A stretch of DNA of 64,000 nucleotides from Actinacidiphila sp. DG2A-62 (lineage in GTDB: Bacteria > Actinomycetota > Actinomycetes > Streptomycetales > Streptomycetaceae), in contig NZ_JAYMGI010000002.1 of assembly GCF_035825295.1 (NCBI RefSeq), positions 7,888,001 to 7,952,000 on the forward strand. The letters are read 5' to 3'. The notes beneath the pieces were generated by a model. The model made no database searches. It worked only from the letters and a program-made list of their open reading frames with translations, and was not told the origin of the DNA. Positions 17,397 to 26,135 of the stretch are shown here, piece after piece. Numbering within the stretch: position 1 is the stretch's first letter; every line of letters begins with the position of its first letter. The position numbers and the translations under genes are program-made.

Positions 17397-17618
17397 GCGC
17401 ACGCCGGGCGCGCCGCCGCGCCCGAGCCGACGCACGGCCGCGCCCGCGGAACCCGCACCGCACCGCCCCGCCCCGCCGCCGCAGACCCGCGCGGCCCGCC
17501 CGGCCGCCGCACCCCGTCAACCACCCCGCGCCGCGGGCCGACGCCCCGGGGGCGACGTAACCGCCGTCACGTACTACTGTCAGCCGCCGTACAGACATCA
17601 GGCGGAAGAGGTACGGCA
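17397..17618. other. Intergenic region before the lactonase gene
   Basis: 222 bases without a gene. The last 50 bases carry TACTGT-like hexamers near 17572-17580 that could be the -10 of the lactonase promoter, and GGCGGAAGAGG as its ribosome-binding site. Confidence 0.4.
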
Positions 17619-18659
17619 GTGGCCGGGCACGTTTACATCGGGTCGTTCACGTCTGCGGGGGGCCGGGGCCTGACCACGGCCGCCCTCGACCCGGACACGG
17701 GAGCGCTCAGCGCGCTCGGGCACACGGCCGCGGTGCCGAACCCGTCCTTCCTCGCGCTCTCCGCGGACCGGCGGGTCCTCTACGCGGTCAGCGAGACCGA
17801 ACCCGAGGGCGCCGCCGCCGCGTTCAGCCTGGCCGACCCCGCCGCGCCCGCCCTGCTCGGCGCGCCCGTGCCGGTGCGCGGCGGAGCGCCCACCCACCTG
17901 GCCGTCCACCAGGGCCACCTGCTCACCGCCAACTACGCCGCGCCCGGCAGCGTCAGCGTGCTCGCCCTGGACGGCGACGGCGGCCTGGGCGCGGTGCGCT
18001 CGGTGCTGGAGCACGAGGGCGACGGCCCGGACAGGGAGCGGCAGGAGGGCCCGCACGCCCACGCCGTGCTGCCCGATCCCAGCGGCCGCTGGGCGGTCAG
18101 TGTGGACCTCGGCACCGACTCGGTCCGGGTCTGCGAACTCGACGCCGCCAGCGGCGAGTTGGAGATCGAACGGGAGCTGGGCCTGCGCTCGGGGATCGGC
18201 CCGCGGCACCTGACCTTCCACCCCGGCGGCGCCCACGCCTATGTGATGAACGAGCTGGACTCGGTGGTCACCGTCTGCCGGTTCGACGCGCAGAAGGGCA
18301 GCCTGCGCCCGCTCGCCGAGGTCCGGGTGCTGCCCCCGGACGCCGACGGCGAGAACTACCCGTCGGAACTGGTGATCTCGCCCGACGGGCGCTTCGCCTG
18401 GGCCGCCAACCGCGGCCACAACAGCATCGCGGTGCTGGGCCTGGACCGCAGCGGCGAGCGGCTGGAACTCCTGGAGACCGTCCCCTGCGGCGGCGACTGG
18501 CCCCGCCACCTCACCCTCGACCCGACCGGCGCCCGCCTCTACGCCGCCAACGAGCGCTCCGGCGACGTCACCTGGTTCGACGTCGACCCCGGCACGGGCA
18601 TCCCGAAGCAGACCGGCGCCCTCGCGCTGCCCGCCGTCTCCTGCGTGGTCTTCGGCTGA
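17619..18659 (+). CDS. Lactonase family protein (seven-bladed propeller, 6-phosphogluconolactonase type)
   Basis: 346 residues. Repeated propeller motifs are visible, for example PNPSFLALSADRRVLYAV, EGPHAHAVLPDPSGRWAV, GPRHLTFHPGGAHAYVMNEL and WPRHLTLDPTGARLYAANE. This is the PF10282 lactonase family, whose characterised members hydrolyse 6-phosphogluconolactone or cycloisomerase lactones. The substrate here is not determined. No signal peptide is seen, so it is cytoplasmic. GTG 17619 follows GGAAGAGG and begins MAGHVYIGSF, the usual family start. A strong hairpin follows the stop. Confidence 0.88.
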   Translation: MAGHVYIGSFTSAGGRGLTTAALDPDTGALSALGHTAAVPNPSFLALSADRRVLYAVSETEPEGAAAAFSLADPAAPALLGAPVPVRGGAPTHLAVHQGHLLTANYAAPGSVSVLALDGDGGLGAVRSVLEHEGDGPDRERQEGPHAHAVLPDPSGRWAVSVDLGTDSVRVCELDAASGELEIERELGLRSGIGPRHLTFHPGGAHAYVMNELDSVVTVCRFDAQKGSLRPLAEVRVLPPDADGENYPSELVISPDGRFAWAANRGHNSIAVLGLDRSGERLELLETVPCGGDWPRHLTLDPTGARLYAANERSGDVTWFDVDPGTGIPKQTGALALPAVSCVVFG

Positions 18660-18680
18660 CCCGACCGACCCGGCGCGTAC

Positions 18681-18716
18681 GCGAAGGGCGGCCCCGACAT
18701 CGGGACCGCCCTTCGC
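18681..18716. terminator. Bidirectional hairpin terminator
   Basis: An 11-bp perfect outer stem (18681-18691 with 18706-18716) continues through a nearly paired CCCCG/CGGGA inner stem to a four-base ACAT loop. It lies between the convergent lactonase and CbiX-like genes and should serve both. Confidence 0.85.
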
Positions 18717-18747
18717 GCGGCACCTCCACAGAGCGACGCCGCGCCGG

Positions 18748-19629
18748 CTACTCCTGGGGCCCGGCCTGGCCCGCGCCGGCCGGGACGATGCCGACCGCCC
18801 CCGCGTACTGCGTGACCACCAGCTTGCCCACCGCCGGGTAGGGGCCCAGCGCGTCCGCGCCCGAGCAGCCGGCCTCGGCGGCGGCCTCGTGCAGCAGTTG
18901 CGGGGCGATCTCCGGCCCGATCAGGCACGGCGCCAGCGCGAGCGTGGTCGAGCCGGAGGAGCGCAGCTGCTCGGCCGCCCGCGCGATCGCGCCGTCCTCG
19001 TCCAGCGCCGCCGCCAGCACCGGCACCGCCAGCCGGGCGGCCAGCAGCAGCCCGGTCACGCCGGCCGCCTGCGCGGCCTCCTCGCCGCCGACCGTGGCCA
19101 GGATGATGCCGTCGGCCGCGGTCGCCACCGTGAACAGCCGGGCCCGGTCGGCGCGGGCCAGCCCCGCCTCCGACAGCCGCACGTGCAGCGCCTCGGCGAG
19201 CAGCGGGTGCGGGCCGAGCACGTCGGTCAGCTCCACCTGCGCCTTGGAGTCCCCGATCGCCTGCCGGACCCGGCGCAGCACCGACGCCTCGGGGCCCGCC
19301 AGCAGCGGCACCACGACCGCGGAGGTCTCCTCGCCCGGGCGCTCGGCGGCGACCTGGTCGAGCACGCCGCGCAGGCCCGGGAACTCCGCGTCGTCACCGT
19401 CGACGAAGGCCACCCGCGGGTCCAGGCCGGACAGTTCGGCGCGCGCCAGGCTGACGACCTCCTCGGCCAGGCTCAGCGCCGCGGCGGTGGGAGTGCCCGG
19501 GACGGCGAGCACCAGCACCGGCGCTCCCTCCGGGGCGGACAGCGCCTCGGGGCGGCGGTGGCGTCCGGTCTGGCGCGGGCGCGGGCTTCGTACGGGGAGG
19601 CCGGCGGCGGGCCCTGTGGCGTTGCTCAT
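18748..19629 (-). CDS. CbiX/SirB-like (sirohydrochlorin chelatase-fold) protein
   Basis: 293 residues with two repeats of the small chelatase fold, the second half including VTGLLLAARLAVPVLAAAL and LVVTQYAG. In active CbiX the first strand is followed by a metal-binding His in a GHGS motif. Here the equivalent segment is VLVLAVPGTPTA, and the second-half His is also not obvious, so metal insertion activity is doubtful. Proteins of this type are common in streptomycetes without a known role. ATG 19629 lies 8 bases after a TAGCAT hexamer, which fits a leaderless or very short leader. Confidence 0.72.
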   Translation of the reverse strand: MSNATGPAAGLPVRSPRPRQTGRHRRPEALSAPEGAPVLVLAVPGTPTAAALSLAEEVVSLARAELSGLDPRVAFVDGDDAEFPGLRGVLDQVAAERPGEETSAVVVPLLAGPEASVLRRVRQAIGDSKAQVELTDVLGPHPLLAEALHVRLSEAGLARADRARLFTVATAADGIILATVGGEEAAQAAGVTGLLLAARLAVPVLAAALDEDGAIARAAEQLRSSGSTTLALAPCLIGPEIAPQLLHEAAAEAGCSGADALGPYPAVGKLVVTQYAGAVGIVPAGAGQAGPQE

Positions 19630-19717
19630 GGCGTCGCATGCTAACGCCTCGCGGCGGCCCTCCGCTCGTGCGGGTGCGGGAAGGGCCGGGGCTGTCCCGA
19701 ACTGTCCGTTTCAGCGA

Positions 19718-20797
19718 TCACCCGTGGTCATCGGGCCTGTCTGGCCGGTGCACGACCGACAGCAGCGCCGGGTCGGCGGGCAGCGTCAGCGCCCCGCGCC
19801 ACAGCGCCGAGGCGATGCGCACCGCGCCGTCCAGCGGGTCGCCGTCCGCCAGGCGCAGCCGCGCGCCCGGCAGCACCGCGGCCGCCCGCGCGCGCAGCGG
19901 CGCGAGCAGCGGCTCGCCCGTCCTGAACAGGCCGCCGGCGAGCGCGACCTCCACCGGTTCCCCGGCCGCCGGCGCCTTCCGCGGCAGCACCGCCGCGGCG
20001 GCCTCCACGATGTGCCCGGCGGCGCGGCCCAGGATGTCCGCCGCCACCGGGTCCGCGGTCGCGCAGGCCGCCACGTCCGGCGCGAACGACGCCAGCACCG
20101 CGGGCCGGTCCTGCCGCGGATACAGCTGCCCCGGCAGACCCTCCGGCGGCCCGAACCGCTCCCGCAGCCGCTCCAGCAGCGCGGGGGAGCCGCCGGCCCG
20201 CCCGTCGTGCGCGCGCATCGCCGCGTCCAAGCCCTCCCGGCCGATCCACGCGCCGCCGCCCGCGTCGCCCAGCAGATGACCCCAGCCGTCCGCGCGCCGC
20301 CAGCCGTCGCCGGGGCCCGAGGTGCCCAGGGCGATCATGCCGGTGCCGGCGGCGACCACCGCTCCGGGCCGCAGGCCCAGCGCGCCGGCGTACGCCGTCA
20401 CCACATCGCCCGCCAGGGCCAGTTCGCGCACCCCGAGCGCCTCGTCGAGCGCCTGCGGCAGCCGGGCGCGCAGGTCCGCGCCGAGCGTGGCCATCCCGGC
20501 CGCGCCCACGCACGCCGCGTCGATCCGCCCGGCGCCGGCCGCCGCCATCAGCCCCCGGGCGAGCGGCAACACCAGGCCGAGCAGGCTGTCGGCGTCGATG
20601 CCGCGCCCGCCGGTCACCGCGGGGCGCGCGCAGGCGGCCGGCGCGGCGACGGCCGAGCCGTCGCCGCGGGCCAGGGCGACCCGTACGCCGGAGCCGCCCG
20701 AGTCCACGCCGAGCACCCAGCCGCCGGCGCGGTGCGCGCCGTCCGGGCCGCCGCTCCCGCCGCCGGTGTCGCCGTGGCCGCCGAGACCCTCGCCCAC
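19718..20797 (-). CDS. BadF/BadG-type ATPase, N-acetylglucosamine kinase-like
   Basis: 359 residues of the ASKHA fold. The phosphate-1 loop VLGVDSGGSGVRVAL, phosphate-2 region AAGTGMIALG and the motif GWGHLLGDAGGGAWIGREGL match eukaryote-type N-acetylglucosamine/glucosamine kinases and BadF-type ATPases. Probable reaction: ATP-dependent phosphorylation of an amino sugar from cell-wall or chitin turnover. GTG 20797 begins five bases past the stop of the LURP gene and has no clear Shine-Dalgarno sequence, so translation is probably coupled to that gene. The first 25 residues are Gly-rich and poorly conserved, so the true start could be a little further in. Confidence 0.82.
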   Translation of the reverse strand: MGEGLGGHGDTGGGSGGPDGAHRAGGWVLGVDSGGSGVRVALARGDGSAVAAPAACARPAVTGGRGIDADSLLGLVLPLARGLMAAAGAGRIDAACVGAAGMATLGADLRARLPQALDEALGVRELALAGDVVTAYAGALGLRPGAVVAAGTGMIALGTSGPGDGWRRADGWGHLLGDAGGGAWIGREGLDAAMRAHDGRAGGSPALLERLRERFGPPEGLPGQLYPRQDRPAVLASFAPDVAACATADPVAADILGRAAGHIVEAAAAVLPRKAPAAGEPVEVALAGGLFRTGEPLLAPLRARAAAVLPGARLRLADGDPLDGAVRIASALWRGALTLPADPALLSVVHRPDRPDDHG

Positions 20798-20801
20798 TCG
20801 G

Positions 20802-21644
20802 TCAGCCGAGCCCGCGCGAGTCCTGCTTGAGCGCGGTGTCCACGGTCAGCGCCGAGGCCACGACCATGCTCAGCAGCGGGTCGGCGAGCGGCCGGTGGAT
20901 CTGCAGCACGTAGTTGTCGGCCGTGGTGAACATGGTCTTCGCCAGGCCCTCCCACGTCTTGGTGATGCGGGCGATCTCGGTCTCGGTGTGGTCGACGATC
21001 GCGAAGTTCCAGGCCCGCCAGTTCTCGGCCTTGATCGTGCCGATCTGCTGGCCGTTGTACATGAAGCCGAACTTGATCTTGCCGAAGGCGTTCTGCTGCA
21101 CGATCTCGCCGAGCGGCTCGCCGTTGGCGCGGTGCACCTGCACCTTGGACTTGATGAACTTGGCCGGCCGGGTCAGCACCAGCTGCGGCACGCCCTGGGC
21201 GTCCCGGACCTCCAGCTTGTGGGTGAGGAACTGGTCCACGCTGGAGACGAACCGCAGCACCTTCTTCGCCGTGGACTGGCCGACCTCCACCACCGAGCCC
21301 AGCGTCCGGCCGTTCTGGTCGAACACGCTGTACTCGTTGACCAGCTCGATCAGCTTGGCCTTCTGGTTCACCACCAGCACGGGCTCGGTGAACAGCGAGC
21401 CGCCGCCCTGGCCCGCCGGCGCCACGCCGGCCTGCTGCTGCACCTGGCGCTGGACCTTCGACGGGTCCGGGGCGCCGCTGACGTTCAACTCCCAGGCGCT
21501 GCCGCCGCCCTCCTTGGGCTGCTGCGGAACCTGGCCGGGGTTGGTGTGCTCGGTCCACTGGGTGCCGTCCCAGTACCTGAGCAGGTTCGGAGTGCCCTGC
21601 GGGTCGGCGTACCAGCCGGCCGGGGTGTTGGAATGCGTGGTCAC
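20802..21644 (-). CDS. DUF2510-LURP-one (phospholipid scramblase-related) protein
   Basis: 280 residues. The N-terminal DUF2510 module (AGWYADPQGTPNLLRYWDGTQWTEH pattern, residues about 9-35) is followed by a Gln/Gly linker and a LURP-one/scramblase beta-barrel (about 85-270) with LFTEPVLVVNQKAKLIEL and ITKTWEGLAKTMFTTADNYVL. No membrane segment is obvious. The role in actinobacteria is unknown; DUF2510 is often linked to membrane-associated proteins. The GTG start at 21644 lies six bases after a TAGTCT hexamer and lacks a ribosome-binding site, so a leaderless message is likely. Confidence 0.85.
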   Translation of the reverse strand: MTTHSNTPAGWYADPQGTPNLLRYWDGTQWTEHTNPGQVPQQPKEGGGSAWELNVSGAPDPSKVQRQVQQQAGVAPAGQGGGSLFTEPVLVVNQKAKLIELVNEYSVFDQNGRTLGSVVEVGQSTAKKVLRFVSSVDQFLTHKLEVRDAQGVPQLVLTRPAKFIKSKVQVHRANGEPLGEIVQQNAFGKIKFGFMYNGQQIGTIKAENWRAWNFAIVDHTETEIARITKTWEGLAKTMFTTADNYVLQIHRPLADPLLSMVVASALTVDTALKQDSRGLG

Positions 21645-21705
21645 CCGGGCAGACTACCCCGGCCGGGCGCTCAGCGGACCGGGCCGGCGCCCGGCCGAGC
21701 CCTGC

Positions 21706-22383
21706 TCAGGGGAGCCGCCAGTCCACCGGCTGCCCGCCCTGCCGCTCCAGCAGGTCGTTGGCCCGGCTGAAGGGCCGCGAGCCGAAGAACCCGCGGTCCG
21801 CCGACATCGGCGACGGGTGCGCGGACTCGATGGCGGGCAGATGGCCCAGCAGCGGCCGCAGATTGCGGGCGTCGCGCCCCCACAGGATCGACACCAGCGG
21901 ACGGCCGCGCGCCGCCAGCGCCCTGATGGCCTGCTCGGTGACCTCTTCCCAGCCCTTGCCGCGGTGGGCGGCGGGCCGCCGCGGCGCGGTGGTCAGCGCC
22001 CTGTTGAGCAGCAGCACGCCCTGGGCGGTCCACGGCGTGAGGTCGCCGTTGGACGGCCGCGGGACGCCGAGGTCCTGGCACAGCTCGCGGTAGATGTTCT
22101 CCAGGCTGCCCGGCAGCGGGCGGACGTCTGGCGCCACCGAGAAGCTCAGCCCCACCGCGTGCCCGGGCGTCGGATACGGGTCCTGGCCGACGATCAGCAC
22201 CCGTACGTCGTCGAAGGGCTGCTGGAAGGCGCGCAGGACGTTCGGTCCCGCGGGGAGGTACGTGCGGCCCGCGGCGATCTCGGCGCGGAGGAAGTCCCCC
22301 ATGGCCGCGATCCGGCCCGCCACGGGCTCCAGGGCCTTGGCCCAGCCGGCCTCGACGATCTCGTGCAAGGGTCGTGCTGTCAC
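21706..22383 (-). CDS. ung: Uracil-DNA glycosylase, family 1
   Basis: 225 residues. The water-activating loop is VGQDPYPTPGHAVGLSFSV (the actinobacterial GQDPYPTPGH variant). The Ser/Thr-Pro loop PGSLENIYREL, the uracil-specificity strand LLLNRALT, and the DNA-intercalation loop HPSPMSADRGFFGSRPFS are all present. The enzyme excises uracil from DNA in base-excision repair. The GTG start at 22383 has a TAGAGT hexamer eight bases upstream and no Shine-Dalgarno sequence. The gene follows TetR on the same strand. Length and motifs are complete. Confidence 0.95.
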   Translation of the reverse strand: MTARPLHEIVEAGWAKALEPVAGRIAAMGDFLRAEIAAGRTYLPAGPNVLRAFQQPFDDVRVLIVGQDPYPTPGHAVGLSFSVAPDVRPLPGSLENIYRELCQDLGVPRPSNGDLTPWTAQGVLLLNRALTTAPRRPAAHRGKGWEEVTEQAIRALAARGRPLVSILWGRDARNLRPLLGHLPAIESAHPSPMSADRGFFGSRPFSRANDLLERQGGQPVDWRLP

Positions 22384-22575
22384 GGTCCGTCACTCTACTG
22401 GCTCAACAGCCGTGCCGCGGACGCGAGTACGGGCCCCGGCCGCCGCCGGCCGGGGCAGCGCGCGATTCCGGCCATGTCGACCACCCCGACCGGTCCACCG
22501 ACCGGTCCCGCGCCCGGTCCCGCGACCGCGCCCTCCGGCGCCCGCGCCGGCCCGCGCACGCCGCCGAGGGCGCGC

Positions 22576-23201
22576 TCAGACCTCGGCCGACAGGTCGTAC
22601 TCCTCGACCCGGCCGGCGGCGCGCCCGCCGACCACGGCAGCTTGTAGCGCTGGAACAGCTCGGCGCGCAGCCGGGCCAGCGGCATCGGCGCGCCCGGCAG
22701 CAGCAGCGCCACCGTGGCGCCCATCAGCAACGCCCGCAGCAGCCGGTACTCCTCGTCCGGGTCCGCCGCGCCGTAGCGGGCCACGGTGTCCCGCAGCAGC
22801 CAGGCCAGCCGCTGCTGCTCGGGGCACTGGATGAAGCCCTCCTCCTGGAGGATCGAGGCCATGTGGGTGCGCATCAGCGTCGTGTGCCGCTGGGTGAGCC
22901 CGAGGACGGAGTCGACGGCCCGCGCGAGCAGTTCCTGGCCGTCCTCGGTGGGCGGCTCCGCGGCCAGCGCGTCCGCCAGCTCCAGGTGCATCAGCCGGTG
23001 CACGGCGGACTGCAGCAGCGCCCTTTTCCCGGAGAAGTAGTACGACACCAGACCGCGCGCGGAGCCCGCCCGCTCGGTGATGTCCGCCAAGGTCGTGGCC
23101 GCGTAGCCGCGCTCCTCCACCAGCTCCACGGTGGCCTGCAGCAGGCGCTCGCGGGACCGCCGCCGCATTTCTTCATTGACCGAAGCGCTCCGAGGCGACA
23201 T
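22576..23201 (-). CDS. TetR-family regulator (frame broken near the 3' end)
   Basis: A TetR helix-turn-helix (LLQATVELVEERGYAATTLADITERAGSARGLVSYYFSGKRALL pattern, residues about 19-62) is followed by a helical ligand domain ending ELFQRYKLPWSAGAPPAG. In the frame as given the protein runs on for about 65 low-complexity residues to 22395, almost touching ung. Shifting by one base near 22608-22620 gives VEEYDLSAEV and a stop at 22576, a more natural end, so one base is probably missing at a GG/CC run. ATG 23201 follows AGGAGT. A dyad operator and a TATATT -10 lie just upstream, so autorepression is likely. Target genes are unknown. Confidence 0.82.
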
Positions 23202-23215
23202 GCTTTACTCCTGCG

Positions 23216-23238
23216 TTGACTGGCTGCGAGCCAATATA
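23216..23238 (-). promoter_or_regulatory. TetR promoter and dyad operator
   Basis: On the minus strand TATATT (23238-23233) is a good -10 and overlaps the inverted repeat TGGCT-GCG-AGCCA (23221-23233), with further partial symmetry out to 23216. It lies 15-37 bases before the TetR start, as expected for an autorepressed promoter. Confidence 0.6.
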
Positions 23239-23628
23239 CTCAGCGCGCGCCGTCCGGCCCTGGACCGGGCGGCACACGGGGGAAACGGGGAAACGGGGGA
23301 CGCGCCGGACCCGGCGACGCGGGGGATCGCCGGGACCGGCGTTCCGCGTACCCGCGCCCGGATCCTCAGGCTCTTCGGCCGACCGGACACGGCGCGCCGC
23401 GCAGGGCGACCTGTCGCCGCCACGGCGGCAAGCGGTCCGCCGGTCGCGCCCGGCGGGGGAGCGCGCCGCCGGCCCGCCGCCCGTCGGGCGCGCTCAAGAA
23501 GAGGCGGAAGAGACGGAAACGGAAGAAGGGGAAGGCGGAGCCCGGGAAGCCGGGCACCGCGGCCGTCACCGTCACGCCGTCGCCTCCTCCCGGTCGTCGG
23601 CCGTCACGGCCATTGTGCCAACCACCGG
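23239..23628. other. Long intergenic region with a purine-rich tract
   Basis: 390 bases between TetR and the M56 peptidase gene (whose 3' end is at 23629). No gene is supported on either strand. At 23496-23540 the plus strand is almost entirely A and G with a scattered CGG motif (about 40 of 45 bases purine), unlike the surrounding GC-balanced sequence. The function is unknown; it may be the leftover of a lost gene or a structural element. Confidence 0.4.
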
Positions 23629-24567
23629 TCAGGTCAACGCGTGCAGCCCCGGCCCGAAGGCGATCAGCAGCGGCACCGCGGGCAGCAGCAGCGCGTAGGC
23701 GGTCATCCGGACCCGGCGGCCCAGCGGCAGCCGCGGCGCGGGGTCGAGCAGCCGGTGCACCCGGCCAGGGACCGCGCCCGGCGGCGCGGGCGAGGGGCCG
23801 AACACCCCGCGCTCCTCGTTCAGCTCCACCAGCGCCAGGGCGGTGGTGAGCCGGCCGAACCGGCGCGAGGCGGTGTCGTCCGCCGCCAGCTCCACCAGGT
23901 GGTGGACCTGGTCGCGGAAGGCCGCGAACACCGGCACCTGCGGGAAGGCGGCGGCCAGCGCGCCCGCGCAGTGCAGCAGCAGGTCGTGCCGGGCCCGCGC
24001 GTGGCCCTGCTCGTGTGCGAGCACCGCGTCCAGCTGGCGCCCCTTGAGTCGGCGCAGCGCCGCGGTGGTGACGACGAGCCGCGGTGCCGCGCCCGACAGC
24101 CACCACGCGTCCGAACGCGCGTCCTCCAGGACCACCAGGCGCTCGCCCGGCGGCACCGACTCGCCCGGCAGCCGCGGCGCCCGCGCGAAGACCTCGCGTC
24201 TGCGCTGTCTGCGCCGGGTCCTGGCCGCGCGCACCTCGCGGGTGAGCATCGCCGCGGTCCACACGCCGCCGAGCGCGAGCAGCACCGCCAGCCAGCCGGC
24301 CCAGTGGCCGTGGTCCGACAGTCCGTACGCCTCCACCACGCCGCTCGGGGCGAAGGCGAAGACGTTCCCGCGCACCGCCGCCCACGCGGCCGAGCCGGCG
24401 AGCGCCATGGCCAGCAGGCAGCACAGCAGCACCGCGGCGACCACGCACTGCCACACCCACAGGGCCAGCACCGGCTCGCGCTCCGGCCACTGCGCGCGGG
24501 AGAGCAGACGCGGCGCCGTCGCCGCCGCAAGTGCGCCGAGGACCAGCAGCACGAACGCGACCGTCAT
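23629..24567 (-). CDS. M56/M48-type membrane metallopeptidase
   Basis: 312 residues. The zinc site is HEQGHARARHD (HExxH) with a downstream ELAADDTA (third ligand, E/D) typical of BlaR1-type M56 and M48 proteases. Membrane helices flank it: two before residue 90, one or two around 95-115, and one or two at the C-terminus (LLLPAVPLLIAFGPGL). There is no penicillin-sensor domain. M56 peptidases usually sit next to a BlaI/MecI repressor; none is found here, the upstream gene being DUF5134. ATG 24567 is preceded, 7 bases away, by TAGGGT, consistent with a leaderless transcript; a GTG at 24576 is less likely. Confidence 0.87.
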   Translation of the reverse strand: MTVAFVLLVLGALAAATAPRLLSRAQWPEREPVLALWVWQCVVAAVLLCCLLAMALAGSAAWAAVRGNVFAFAPSGVVEAYGLSDHGHWAGWLAVLLALGGVWTAAMLTREVRAARTRRRQRRREVFARAPRLPGESVPPGERLVVLEDARSDAWWLSGAAPRLVVTTAALRRLKGRQLDAVLAHEQGHARARHDLLLHCAGALAAAFPQVPVFAAFRDQVHHLVELAADDTASRRFGRLTTALALVELNEERGVFGPSPAPPGAVPGRVHRLLDPAPRLPLGRRVRMTAYALLLPAVPLLIAFGPGLHALT

Positions 24568-24682
24568 GTGGATCACCCTAGGAGCGGGCGGCGCGGCGCG
24601 GCACGCGCGCCCAGCCGATGTGACGCATCACTCACCATCACTCACGCGGTGTGCCGCGCGCCCGCCGGGCAGCGGTCCGCGG

Positions 24683-25236
24683 TCACAGCGTGACCAGCAT
24701 CGCCAGCATGCCCAGGGCCATGGATATCCGGCAGGCGTCGGCGACTTCGGGGGAGCGCCGCAGCGGCGGACGGACGCCGCCGGGAGCGCCGGCGGCGACG
24801 GCCGGGACCATGACCAGGCGGACCCCGGCGCGCACCACGTAGGCCGCGAAGTACACCAGCAGCGCGCCGGTCAGCAGCGGGACGCCGGTGCTGCCGTGGC
24901 CCCCGTGACCGCCGTGGCCGTCGCCCGCCGCCATGCCGGACATCGCCACCGCCATGTAGGCCATCGCGGCCGAGCAGACGGCGTGGTGGGTGCGGTGCGC
25001 CGCGTGCCGGCCCGGTCCCAGGACGGCGTACAGCGCCGCCGCGCCGAACACCGCGGCCAGCGCCGGCCCGCCCAGGCCCACGGGTCGGCCACCGACAGGG
25101 GCACGGCCATCGCCGCCATCGCGGCCCCGGTCAGCGCCTCCACCCGCTCCCGGCCGCGCAGCAGGCAGGAGATCGCGGCGGCGGCGTTCAGCGCCACGAT
25201 CAGCCACGCCACCAGCGGCGGTCCGTGCATCGTCAT
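24683..25236 (-). CDS. DUF5134 membrane protein (frame broken near 25070)
   Basis: The first frame gives MTMHGPPLVAWLIVALNAAAA up to PLSVADPWAWAG, and the second gives PALAAVFGAAALYAVL through to CRISMALGMLAMLVTL and the stop at 24683. Together they form a DUF5134 protein of about 184 residues with five to six membrane helices and a Gly/His-rich loop (DGHGGHGGHGS) possibly binding metal. The break is a net loss of one base around 25066-25076 (a GGG/CCC run). DUF5134 proteins are actinobacterial and uncharacterised. ATG 25236 has GGAGGGAGGGG directly upstream. Confidence 0.75.
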
Positions 25237-25557
25237 GGCCCCTCCCTCCGTTCCCGCGTCCGTCCGCGGCGCCCTGCCGCCCGTCGTCCGCGTGGCGTTC
25301 ACCCGTGCTGCGCGTGCTGGCGGCGCGATCCCCGCTGCCCGTGCTCGCCCCCGCGGCCCCACACCGGCCGGTGCGTGCCGTCCTGATCCGTTGGTCGTGC
25401 GCGCGCCGCCGCCGGTTCCCGGCCGCGCGGATCCGCGCCCCCTCCTGTGCTGCCCGCGCACGAGGGCGCACACCCATGCGCACGGAGGTACCAGGGGTGG
25501 TGCGGACATGTGCCGCGCGCCCCGAACGGTCCCGGCGCGCTCCGATAACCTGACCGC
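25237..25557. other. Divergent intergenic region between DUF5134 and GNAT
   Basis: 321 bases without a gene. It should contain the DUF5134 promoter and, at its right end, the -10 hexamer TAACCT (25546-25551) of the GNAT gene. Nothing else recognisable. Confidence 0.4.
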
Positions 25558-26094
25558 ATGGACGCCGCAGCACCGCTCACCTTCCGCCCCGCCACCGCCG
25601 CCGACGTGCCCGCGCTCGTCGCGCTGATCGAATCCGCGTACCGCGGCGACTCCAGCCGCGCCGGCTGGACCACCGAGGCGGACATCCTCGAAGGCCAGCG
25701 GACCGACCCCGAGGGCGTCCTCGCGGTGATCCGGAAGGCCGACAGCCGACTGGTCGCGGTCGAGTCCGGCGGCGAGCTGGTCGCCTGCTGCCAGCTCGAA
25801 CACCGCGGCGAGCACGCCTACTTCGGGATGTTCGCGGTCCGGCCCAAGCTCCAGGGCGGCGGCCTCGGCAAGGCGATCATCGCCGAGGCGGAGCGCTTCG
25901 CCCGCGACGAGTGGGGCGTCGCCGAGATGCACATGACGGTCATCACGGTCCGCGAGGACCTCATCGCGTGGTACGTCCGCCGCGGCTACTCCCGCACCGG
26001 GCAGACCTCGCCCTTCCCGTACGGCGACGAGCGGTTCGGCCTGCCCACCCGGGACGACCTGGAGTTCGAGCTGCTCACCAAGAAGCTCCGGTAG
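25558..26094 (+). CDS. GNAT-family N-acetyltransferase
   Basis: 178 residues. It begins LTFRPATAADVPALVALIESAYRG. The acetyl-CoA pyrophosphate loop is FAVRPKLQGGGLGKAI (Q/RxxGxG/A type), and motif B is seen in IAWYVRRGYSRTGQTSPFPYG. It probably acetylates a small amine or peptide N-terminus; the substrate is not deducible. It appears to be a single gene, with its own -10 (TAACCT) ending six bases before the ATG and no ribosome-binding site, so the message is likely leaderless. A hairpin after the stop separates it from the convergent ABC transporter. Confidence 0.9.
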   Translation: MDAAAPLTFRPATAADVPALVALIESAYRGDSSRAGWTTEADILEGQRTDPEGVLAVIRKADSRLVAVESGGELVACCQLEHRGEHAYFGMFAVRPKLQGGGLGKAIIAEAERFARDEWGVAEMHMTVITVREDLIAWYVRRGYSRTGQTSPFPYGDERFGLPTRDDLEFELLTKKLR

Positions 26095-26107
26095 CGGAGC
26101 CGGGCCC

Positions 26108-26128
26108 GGCGTCCCCGCACGGGACGCC
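26108..26128. terminator. Hairpin terminator between GNAT and the amino acid ABC ATPase
   Basis: An 8-bp perfect stem (GGCGTCCC, 26108-26115, with 26121-26128) and a five-base loop lie between the two convergent genes. Its position argues that the ATPase gene should stop before it, at the TGA 26136-26138. Confidence 0.7.
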
Positions 26129-26135
26129 CCTGGTC

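Noticed and set aside
22395..22575. C-terminal extension of TetR to 22395
   Set aside because: It is low complexity and outside the normal TetR length. A one-base shift gives a natural acidic end at 22576.
23629..24567. M56 peptidase as part of a BlaR/BlaI beta-lactam sensor pair
   Set aside because: There is no penicillin-binding sensor domain and no BlaI/MecI gene next to it.
24871..26135. In-frame extension of the amino acid ABC ATPase through the GNAT gene
   Set aside because: The extension is antisense to a conserved gene, lacks any domain and crosses a terminator-like hairpin. A frame error near the real stop is more likely.
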